Of a stretch of 11,775 nucleotides of DNA, positions 6,799 through 11,775 are shown one piece after another. The stretch is from Acidobacteriota bacterium (GTDB taxonomy: Bacteria > Acidobacteriota > Blastocatellia > Pyrinomonadales > Pyrinomonadaceae): NCBI GenBank assembly GCA_013813755.1, contig JACCRD010000003.1:1-11775 (forward strand), written 5' to 3'. Below the pieces are notes generated by a model that was not told the DNA's origin, did no database searches, and saw only the letters and a program-made list of their open reading frames with translations. How positions within the stretch are numbered: position 1 is the stretch's first letter; each line of letters opens with the position of its first letter. The position numbers and the translations under genes are program-made.

Positions 6799-7191
6799 AT
6801 GGCAGACATACAGTATTATGGAACGGGTCGCAGAAAAACTTCGACCGCCCGCGTTTACCTTCGTCCGGGCAGTGGCGAAATTACAGTCAATCGGCGCGGC
6901 TTTGAGAATTATTTTCCAAATGAAGCACTGCGAATGATTATACATCAACCGCTTCGCCTAACCGACACCGCCGGAAAGTTTGACATTTTAGTCAACGTGG
7001 CAGGCGGCGGGACAGCGGGACAGGCGGGCGCGGTTCGGCACGGAATTACGCGCGCTTTAATGGAATATAACATTGACCTGCGTCCAGCTTTAAAAAAAGC
7101 CGGATTTGTGACCCGCGATCCGCGCCAGAAGGAACGTAAGAAATACGGGCAGAAAGGCGCAAGAGCGCGATTCCAGTTCTCGAAACGATAA
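6799..7191 (+). CDS. rpsI: 30S ribosomal protein S9
   Basis: Small-subunit head protein whose C-terminal tail reaches the P-site tRNA. It has 130 residues, the same as in E. coli. The N-terminal YYGTGRRKTSTARVYL, the central VAGGGTAGQAGAVRHGITRAL and the basic tail ending in FSKR are diagnostic; the final Arg is the residue that contacts tRNA. It lies 21 bases after rplM. The upstream stretch is A-rich (AAAAAAGAT) with no clear Shine-Dalgarno. Confidence 0.98.
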   Translation: MADIQYYGTGRRKTSTARVYLRPGSGEITVNRRGFENYFPNEALRMIIHQPLRLTDTAGKFDILVNVAGGGTAGQAGAVRHGITRALMEYNIDLRPALKKAGFVTRDPRQKERKKYGQKGARARFQFSKR

Positions 7192-7218
7192 TTATTTCAG
7201 TTATCGTTCAACAGATAC

Positions 7219-7263
7219 CAGTCATTTTAAATTTTTAAAATGATAATCGTTGATTGATGACTG
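7219..7263 (+). other. AT-rich hairpin(s) after rpsI
   Basis: A 9-base-pair stem pairs 7222-7230 (TCATTTTAA) with 7235-7243. An alternative 7-base-pair stem pairs 7219/7220-7225 (CAGTCAT type) with 7257-7263, and the two exclude each other. It lies between rpsI and the rpsB promoter, so it probably marks the 3' end of the rplM-rpsI message or slows decay. There is no GC-rich stem or T-run, so it is not a classical terminator. Confidence 0.35.
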
Positions 7264-7272
7264 AACAAACCA

Positions 7273-7301
7273 TTGTCGCATCTTAAATTGGTTTATAAAA
7301 T
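7273..7301 (+). promoter_or_regulatory. Candidate promoter for rpsB
   Basis: TTGTCG (7273-7278), a 17-base spacer and TAAAAT (7296-7301) match consensus at 4/6 and 5/6. It gives a leader of about 40 bases before the rpsB TTG start at 7347, and lies in the 155-base rpsI-rpsB gap. Confidence 0.5.
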
Positions 7302-7333
7302 AGTTGCGATGAATACAAAAACCAAAAGAGTTT

Positions 7334-7338
7334 AGGAG
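7334..7338 (+). promoter_or_regulatory. Ribosome binding site supporting the TTG start of rpsB
   Basis: AGGAG eight bases before TTG 7347 is a strong Shine-Dalgarno match. It explains initiation at a non-ATG codon for an essential protein. Confidence 0.75.
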
Positions 7339-7346
7339 AATAAATT

Positions 7347-8375
7347 TTGGCAACAGTTACAATGAAAGAACTTCTCGAAGCAGGAGTTCACTTTGGTCAC
7401 CAAGTACGCCGTTGGAATCCGAAAATGAAAGAATACATTTTCGGCGAGCGCAACGGGATTTATATTATTGATCTGCAAAAAACGCAGAAACTTTTCCGCG
7501 ACGCGCTGAATTATGTGCAAGAAGTTTTGACGGAAAAACCAAAAACGAAAGTTTTATTCGTTGGCACAAAACGTCAGGCGCAGGATGCAATCAAAGAAGA
7601 AGCCGAACGTTGTGGACAATATTACGTCAATAATCGTTGGCTCGGCGGTTTAATGACAAATTTCCAAACCGTCCAAAACTCGATTAAAAAACTCAAAGAC
7701 ATCGAAACAATGCGCGAGGACGGACGTTACGACTTGTTGACGAAAAAAGAGCGGCTCGGACTTGATCGCCAGCACGAAGGCTTAATGAAAAACCTTGCTG
7801 GCATAAAAGATATGAACGGACTACCCGATATGTTGTTCGTCATTGACGTGCGCAAAGAAGATATCGCGATTGCGGAAGCTAATCGCTTGAATATTCCGGT
7901 TGTGGCGGTCGTTGATACAAATTGTTCGCCCGATGGAATTGTTCAGGTCATTCCCGGAAACGACGATGCTCTGCGGGCAATTCGTCTTTTCGCATCGCGC
8001 ATTGCCGATGCGATTCTCGAAGGTCAAACTATCGCGTCGGAAGGCAGTATCGGAGCGAGCGAAAGCGAAACACCAGATGCGGAAGCACAGGATGGAAATG
8101 GATCAGCAGCGCTTGAGCCGTCAGTTCAGGTTGCCGATCAGTCTTTCGCAACAGCTGACGCGACCAATATAGTTTCGCCCGAAATGGAACATCAGCCGAC
8201 AGGCACGTCTATTGTTGATGGAGCAACGGGTAGCAGCGGTAGCGGTGACAATTTAGCAGAAGTTAAAACTGATATACCAAGGTCGGCGACTGAAAAAGTT
8301 ACACGGATAACTGAAAAAACTTCTTCAGCTAAAGAATCGACTCAGGAAGAAGCAACTGAAGCAACCGCTAGTTAA
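7347..8375 (+). CDS. rpsB: 30S ribosomal protein S2 with long acidic C-terminal extension
   Basis: Small-subunit protein near the platform, needed for S1 binding in many bacteria. The start is TTG: translation from there gives MATVTMKELLEAGVHFGHQ, the family N terminus, behind a good AGGAG. Core motifs include the RRWNPKMKEYIFGERNGI stretch, VNNRWLGGLMTNF near 94-106 and VIDVRKEDIAIAEANRLNIPVVAVVDTNCSPD. The S2 core ends near residue 226 (ASRIADAILEG). Another 116 residues follow, rich in Ser, Thr, Glu, Ala, Gly and Asp and presumably disordered, giving 342 in total against about 240 in E. coli. An intact terminator hairpin follows, then tsf. Confidence 0.97.
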   Translation: MATVTMKELLEAGVHFGHQVRRWNPKMKEYIFGERNGIYIIDLQKTQKLFRDALNYVQEVLTEKPKTKVLFVGTKRQAQDAIKEEAERCGQYYVNNRWLGGLMTNFQTVQNSIKKLKDIETMREDGRYDLLTKKERLGLDRQHEGLMKNLAGIKDMNGLPDMLFVIDVRKEDIAIAEANRLNIPVVAVVDTNCSPDGIVQVIPGNDDALRAIRLFASRIADAILEGQTIASEGSIGASESETPDAEAQDGNGSAALEPSVQVADQSFATADATNIVSPEMEHQPTGTSIVDGATGSSGSGDNLAEVKTDIPRSATEKVTRITEKTSSAKESTQEEATEATAS

Positions 8376-8394
8376 TTTTTATTTTTTTATTTTG

Positions 8395-8439
8395 AAAGCG
8401 TAGCTCTTATCAATTTGAATAAGCCGGCTACGCTTTTTT
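8395..8439 (+). terminator. Intrinsic terminator / attenuator between rpsB and tsf
   Basis: A 10-base-pair stem, AAAGCGTAGC (8395-8404) with GCTACGCTTT (8427-8436), has a nested CTTAT/ATAAG stem in its loop and is followed by T's up to 8439. It sits 19 bases after the rpsB stop and 37 before the tsf ATG. A partial terminator here would lower tsf relative to rpsB, as is known for the E. coli rpsB-tsf operon. Confidence 0.85.
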
Positions 8440-8476
8440 ATAAGGTAAGATCAGATATTATTTTTGGGAGTAGAAT

Positions 8477-9139
8477 ATGGCAGAAATCACAGCAAGCGCG
8501 GTAAAATCTCTGCGCGACAAAACGGGCGCGGGAATGATTGATTGTAAAAGCGCACTAGTTGAAGCAGGCGGCAGCGAAGAACAGGCAGTTGAAATTCTTC
8601 GCAAAAAAGGAATGGCGACGGCAGGTAAAAAAGCTGGGCGCGTAACGGCGGAAGGCGTTGTCGGTTCATATATCCATATGGGCGGAAAAGTCGGCGTGAT
8701 GGTTGAAATTAATTGCGAAAGTGATTTCGTGGCGCGCGGCGAAGAGTTTCAGCAGCTTGTCAAAGATGTTGCGATGCACATCGCCGCATCCGATCCAAAA
8801 TATCTCAACCGCGAGGACGTTCCGGCTGAAGAAATAAAAAAAGAACGCGACATTTTACTGGGCAAATTAAAAAACGACCCGAAAAATGCTAATAAGCCTG
8901 AAGCCGTCGTCGAGAAAATTGTCGAAGGCGGAATTGGAAAATTCTTTGAAGAAAATGTCTTGCTCGATCAGCCGTTTGTCAAAGATCCTTCAAAAACAGT
9001 CAGCGAATTAGTCACAGGGAAAATCGCTTCAATCAAGGAAAATATTTCTGTCCGCCGTTTTACGCGTTATAAAATGGGCGAAGGCATCGAGAAAAAAACC
9101 GACGATTTCGCATCAGAAGTTGCTTCAATGGTTGGATAA
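8477..9139 (+). CDS. tsf: Elongation factor Ts (short form)
   Basis: Guanine nucleotide exchange factor for EF-Tu. The 220 residues comprise the N-terminal UBA-like helical domain (ITASAVKSLRDKTGAGMIDCKSAL, then a second helical part to about 45) and a core with the EF-Tu-contacting loop NCESDFVAR; Asp83-Phe84-Val85 correspond to the TDFV motif. It is shorter than E. coli EF-Ts (283 residues) and resembles the compact forms with one core subdomain, which are common in bacteria. GGGAG at 8466-8470 is a good Shine-Dalgarno six bases before the ATG. Expression may depend on read-through of the terminator just upstream or on a separate promoter that I could not define. Confidence 0.97.
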   Translation: MAEITASAVKSLRDKTGAGMIDCKSALVEAGGSEEQAVEILRKKGMATAGKKAGRVTAEGVVGSYIHMGGKVGVMVEINCESDFVARGEEFQQLVKDVAMHIAASDPKYLNREDVPAEEIKKERDILLGKLKNDPKNANKPEAVVEKIVEGGIGKFFEENVLLDQPFVKDPSKTVSELVTGKIASIKENISVRRFTRYKMGEGIEKKTDDFASEVASMVG

Positions 9140-9140
9140 A

Positions 9141-9220
9141 TTTTAGTCCAAAGCCCAAAGTCTAAAGCAAATTTGACGCTTTTTTAAATTGGACATTGGA
9201 CATTGGGCTTTGGACTAAAA
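9141..9220. repeat. Inverted heptanucleotide-repeat hairpin between tsf and pyrH
   Basis: Positions 9141-9158 and 9203-9220 are perfect 18-base reverse complements. Adding one A-A mismatch and six more pairs (one G-T) extends the stem to 9165/9196. Each arm is built from 7-base units: three on the left (consensus AGTYYAA, starting at 9145, 9152 and 9159) and four on the right in opposite orientation (starting at 9189, 9196, 9203 and 9210). The inner loop adds AGC/GCT pairing at 9166-9168 and 9178-9180. It fills nearly the whole tsf-pyrH gap and ends two bases before the pyrH ATG. Confidence 0.9.
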
Positions 9221-9222
9221 GG

Positions 9223-9963
9223 ATGAAACCTGCATACAAACGAATTTTGCTTAAACTTTCGGGTGAAGCCTTGATGGGCGAGCAGAATTACGGCATTGAC
9301 ACGAATGTTGCTGAAGCCGTCGCGGAAGAAATCAAAGCGGTGCAGAGGCTTGGCGTTGAAATCGCGATCGTGGTCGGCGGTGGTAATATTTTTCGCGGTG
9401 TTTCAAAAAGCGCGGGCAGTATGGATCGTTCGAGCGCCGATTATATCGGAATGCTGGCAACCGTGATGAACGCCGTAGTTTTGCAGGATGCTTTGGAAAA
9501 ATTGAATGTTTATACGCGCGCTTTATCGGCAATTGATATTCCGCAGCTTGCCGAACCTTTTGTTCGCCGCCGCGCTATCCGGCATCTCGAAAAAGGTCGA
9601 GTAGTAATTTTTGCCGCCGGAACAGGCAACCCGTTTTTCACAACCGATTCAGCTGCCGCTCTGCGCGCGCTGGAAGTAAAAGCCGATATAATATTAAAAG
9701 CGACTAAAGTTGATGGAATTTATACTGCCGATCCGGTGACGAATCCGGAGGCAACAAAATTTGATGAAATTTCCTATCAGGATGTTCTGGAAAAGCATTT
9801 GAAGGTGATGGACGCTTCATCAATTTCGCTTTGTATGGATAATAATTTGCCGATTATGGTTTTTAATATGAAGGATTCAGGCAATATTATGAAGGCTGTC
9901 AAAGGTGATTTATCAATCGGAACGCTTGTTTCCGTCGATGGTAAATCTCTGGCGACAAGTTAG
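9223..9963 (+). CDS. pyrH: UMP kinase
   Basis: Phosphorylates UMP to UDP with ATP, in pyrimidine nucleotide synthesis; a hexameric amino acid kinase fold enzyme of the cytoplasm. From ATG 9223 it has 246 residues (E. coli 241). Family motifs are KLSGEAL at 11-17, GGGNIFRG from 52, the UMP-contacting DRSSADYIGMLATVMNA from 68, TGNPFFTTDSAAALRALE around 134-151 and KATKVDGIY near 159-167. The upstream in-frame TTG at 9196 would add nine residues and lies within the repeat, so I reject it. The AAAAGG before the ATG leaves essentially no spacer for a normal Shine-Dalgarno, and the right arm of the inverted repeat ends two bases before the ATG, so initiation may be affected by that hairpin. Confidence 0.97.
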   Translation: MKPAYKRILLKLSGEALMGEQNYGIDTNVAEAVAEEIKAVQRLGVEIAIVVGGGNIFRGVSKSAGSMDRSSADYIGMLATVMNAVVLQDALEKLNVYTRALSAIDIPQLAEPFVRRRAIRHLEKGRVVIFAAGTGNPFFTTDSAAALRALEVKADIILKATKVDGIYTADPVTNPEATKFDEISYQDVLEKHLKVMDASSISLCMDNNLPIMVFNMKDSGNIMKAVKGDLSIGTLVSVDGKSLATS

Positions 9964-10014
9964 ATTTCTGATTTATCAACAAGCACTATTTTTTATTTTC
10001 GGTGCGAAATTTTT

Positions 10015-10019
10015 GAGGA
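10015..10019 (+). promoter_or_regulatory. Ribosome binding site of frr
   Basis: GAGGA lies four bases before the ATG at 10024, a good match confirming this start. Confidence 0.6.
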
Positions 10020-10023
10020 CGAT

Positions 10024-10584
10024 ATGAGTGTAGATAATATTATAAAAGAAGCAAAGCCGGGTATGGAAGCGGTAATCGATGATTTAAAGCGCCGGCTGAC
10101 AAATATTCGGACGGGTCGCGCCACCATCGGTCTGCTCGACGGTATTATGGTTGATTATTACGGGGTTCCGACACCGCTCAGTCAGATGGCTTCGGTCAAT
10201 GTGCCTGAACCGCAGATGCTGACCGTTCAGCCCTGGGATACTACGCAAATGGGCGCGATAGAAAAAGCCATTAACGGCGCGAATCTCGGATTTAACCCGT
10301 CAAACGACGGTAAAATGATTCGTCTGCCTGTCCCGCCGCTTAATGAAGAAAGGCGAAAGCAATTGGCAAGACAGGCTCACGAAATCGCCGAAGAACACAA
10401 AGTCGCGGTGCGCAGCGTTCGCCACAGCGCCAATGACGCGCTGAAGACAGCCTTAAAGAATAAGGAAATTTCCGAAGACGACGAACGCGGCGGATTAGAA
10501 GAAGTTCAAAAACTGACCAATATGTTTGTCGGTAAGATTGACGATCTTAAGAAAACTAAAGAACAGGAAATTATGAGTGTTTAA
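10024..10584 (+). CDS. frr: Ribosome recycling factor
   Basis: Splits the post-termination ribosome together with EF-G. The 186 residues match the usual 185. Seen are the first helix of the three-helix bundle with LKRRLTNIRTGRA, the beta domain (DYYGVPTPLSQMASVNVPEPQMLTVQPWD, GFNPSNDGKMIRLPVPPL) and the long returning helices (NEERRKQLARQAHEIAEEHKVAVRSVRHSAND and the C-terminal helix). It is the last gene of the rpsB-tsf-pyrH-frr order found in many bacteria, 60 bases after pyrH, and is followed by a strong terminator. Confidence 0.98.
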   Translation: MSVDNIIKEAKPGMEAVIDDLKRRLTNIRTGRATIGLLDGIMVDYYGVPTPLSQMASVNVPEPQMLTVQPWDTTQMGAIEKAINGANLGFNPSNDGKMIRLPVPPLNEERRKQLARQAHEIAEEHKVAVRSVRHSANDALKTALKNKEISEDDERGGLEEVQKLTNMFVGKIDDLKKTKEQEIMSV

Positions 10585-10599
10585 ACTGCGAATATTTAG

Positions 10600-10659
10600 A
10601 AGCGGATAGCCGGAAAATTTCTTCAATGTTTTTGAATATTTTCCGGCTATCCGCTTTTT
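10600..10659 (+). terminator. Perfect 19-bp terminator hairpin after frr
   Basis: 10600-10618 pairs exactly with 10638-10656; a nested TTCAA/TTGAA pairing lies in the loop and T5 ends at 10659. It lies between convergent frr and the minus-strand gene whose stop begins at 10668. It can terminate frr transcripts and might also act on the other strand, although the minus-strand T-run is poor. Confidence 0.92.
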
Positions 10660-10665
10660 GACGCA

Positions 10666-11412
10666 TTACTTTGATATTGAAAAAATATCGTCTGCAACCT
10701 TAGAATTGACCAGAATTTCTTTCGCTTTAAAGTCAGCGTAAATTGTGAATTGCCCCATATCGAATCGCTGCGCGTATCTTTCAGGAATTTTCACGCCTTC
10801 CACTTCGCGTAATTTATCAATTTCAACCGAAGTCGTAACGTTACGCCCGTTTATTTCATAGCTGGATTCGTAACTTTTGACTAGCCCCGTTTTTTCATCA
10901 ATAAAAAAATCTGTATAAAAACCTTCAGGAGCGGTAATGCGAAAACCTGTTTTTTTCTTCGCGGTTTCGGGCAGCGCTGAAACCACAAAACTCTTGTCGT
11001 CAATTTTCGCAAGTAGCTGAAAACCAAGCCTGTTAAGAGGCGGGAGACTAAAATTATTGACTGAAGAAGATGTTTGCTGTCCGTCGTAAACCTGCTTGAA
11101 CGGCTGAAACGGATTTGAAACTTCAAGGCGATATTTTTCACCGGCATAAATCGTTGCAAAAGTTGCTGGAAATGTTATCGTCGGTGAGCCTGAAACATCC
11201 GCCGTTCCTCTGACGACCAGAGTTTTCATATCTTTAAATTTATCGCCGCCGTAGATTTTTATAGTTTCTTTTGCCAGTTCGAGCGGTGAAGAAGTTTTTT
11301 GAACCGCGTTCATATTTTTACCTTTTTCGTTCTTCTTATCTTTTTCTTTGGTTTGAGCAAATGTGCTGACGGCAAAAATAACTATCAACAACAAAATAGA
11401 GTATTTTTTCAT
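10666..11412 (-). CDS. Exported protein of unknown function (possibly LolA/outer-membrane lipoprotein-sorting-like)
   Basis: The 248 residues start with a signal peptide: MKK, a hydrophobic core at 4-15 and the cut site STFA before Gln20. There is no lipobox Cys, so it should be a soluble periplasmic protein. A Lys/Glu-rich linker (21-35) precedes the mature domain, which alternates strands and Gly/Asn turns: YGG near 54, LVVRGTADV, then RLEVSNPFQPFKQVYDGQ, a Phe/Tyr-rich middle (GFYTDFFIDEKTGLVKSYES) and VEGVKIPERY near the end. This pattern of strand pairs with FxxDxxTG and V.IP is reminiscent of LolA/LolB-like folds, but I do not recognise the family firmly. A GAG-containing stretch precedes the ATG. 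It lies 102 bases downstream of the receptor gene on the same strand, separated from it by a hairpin. Confidence 0.85.
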   Translation of the reverse strand: MKKYSILLLIVIFAVSTFAQTKEKDKKNEKGKNMNAVQKTSSPLELAKETIKIYGGDKFKDMKTLVVRGTADVSGSPTITFPATFATIYAGEKYRLEVSNPFQPFKQVYDGQQTSSSVNNFSLPPLNRLGFQLLAKIDDKSFVVSALPETAKKKTGFRITAPEGFYTDFFIDEKTGLVKSYESSYEINGRNVTTSVEIDKLREVEGVKIPERYAQRFDMGQFTIYADFKAKEILVNSKVADDIFSISK

Positions 11413-11457
11413 ATTTCTCGAATAATTTTTGAAAAGTAGAGTTCTTTTCTAAATACG

Positions 11458-11498
11458 AAAAGAGAAGAATAAAAGTTTAACTTTCATTCTTCTCTTTT
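11458..11498 (-). terminator. Hairpin terminator after the receptor gene
   Basis: 11458-11470 (13 bases, A/G-rich) pairs perfectly with 11486-11498, and an inner AAAG/CTTT pair continues the stem past one mismatch. On the minus strand it starts 16 bases after the receptor stop and the stem's T-rich arm runs into CGTATTT. AT-rich but long; likely separates the receptor from the exported-protein gene. Confidence 0.65.
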
Positions 11499-11514
11499 AT
11501 AGTTTAAGTGTAAT

Positions 11515-11775
11515 TTAGAAATTAAAACGCATCGTTAATTCAATCCGGCGATTAGCCGCGCCGCCACCGCCGCCGAAACCGCCGCCGCGCCCGCCGAAAC
11601 CGCCAAAGCCGCCTCCAACGATTGAAGTGTATTGACCAAAGCGGTTTGAACTCAAATTTCCGACCGGTGTGCCGAAGTTTGTGCGGTTAAACAAGTTGTT
11701 TATTTGTAGCCCGAAAGTTAAATTATAAGGCTTATCGCTGCCGCCGAAACCGCCGCCGCCGCCGCGACCTCCACC
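11515..11775 (-). CDS. C-terminal end of a TonB-dependent-receptor-like outer membrane protein (partial)
   Basis: Eighty-six residues and the stop are visible; the 5' part lies beyond the right edge. The fragment starts with a Gly-rich run, then has NLTFGLQINNLFNRTNFGTP and a segment with FGQYTSIVGG, a second Gly/Phe/Arg-rich run (about 25 residues, mostly Gly) and ends with a final beta strand RRIELTMRFNF. The terminal aromatic on an amphipathic strand is the outer-membrane beta-barrel insertion signal. INNLFNRTNFG followed by a closing RxF strand is typical of carboxypeptidase-regulatory-like TonB-dependent receptors abundant in Acidobacteriota. The substrate is unknown. The Gly runs lie in turns beside the last strands and are GC-rich compared with neighbouring genes. 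Confidence 0.8.
   Translation of the reverse strand, partial: GGGRGGGGGFGGSDKPYNLTFGLQINNLFNRTNFGTPVGNLSSNRFGQYTSIVGGGFGGFGGRGGGFGGGGGAANRRIELTMRFNF

Noticed and set aside
9164..9186. Separate classical terminator for tsf (AAAGC/GCTTT plus T-run) inside the repeat loop
   Set aside because: The stem is only 5 bp; it may help the larger hairpin but cannot be claimed alone.
9141..9220. CRISPR array or mobile element ends
   Set aside because: The units are 7 bases with no spacers, and there is no transposase or target duplication; a short repeat hairpin explains it.
9196..9222. Upstream TTG start for pyrH
   Set aside because: It would add nine residues encoded by the heptad repeat; the ATG at 9223 gives the standard N terminus MKPAYKRILLKLSGEAL.

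Overview
The window (GC fairly low, roughly mid-40s percent by eye) is a conserved chromosomal region of a Gram-negative bacterium. The truncated receptor at the right edge ends like an outer-membrane beta barrel (terminal RFNF), and its glycine-rich, TonB-dependent-receptor-like C terminus together with the gene order suggests an Acidobacteriota-like (Blastocatellia-type) organism. That placement is inference; a phylogeny of the ribosomal proteins would settle it.

Left block, minus strand (1-1297): a small protein I do not recognise is translationally coupled (TAATG) to a polyprenyl diphosphate synthase that runs off the left edge. Middle block, plus strand (1434-6248): coaBC (coenzyme A synthesis), a family 4 Fe-S uracil-DNA glycosylase, an exported M20 amidohydrolase, a second UDG-superfamily protein that has lost all cluster cysteines and the motif 2 histidine, and a Nudix hydrolase joined to it by an ATGA overlap. 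Right-centre block, plus strand (6334-10584): the translation cluster rplM-rpsI, rpsB-tsf-pyrH-frr, with a strong hairpin terminator inside it (rpsB/tsf) and another at its end. Far right, minus strand (10666-11775): an exported protein of unknown function and the 3' end of a TonB-dependent-receptor-like gene, separated by a hairpin.

Most genes are housekeeping: isoprenoid and CoA precursor supply, base-excision repair and nucleotide sanitation, ribosomal proteins, elongation factor Ts, UMP kinase and ribosome recycling. No phage, IS element, CRISPR array, tRNA or rRNA was seen.

Three things stand out. First, the two UDG-superfamily paralogues share a very similar C-terminal segment, but the second has lost the Fe-S ligands and carries NPAYILR in place of HPAYLLR. 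Second, there is a family of degenerate 7-base tandem repeats (consensus about AGTYYAA): an inverted pair forms a long hairpin running up to the pyrH start, and similar period-7 stretches lie inside variable coding segments of udg and, more weakly, coaBC. Third, several genes have a promoter-like element so close to the start codon that leaderless or near-leaderless transcripts are plausible.
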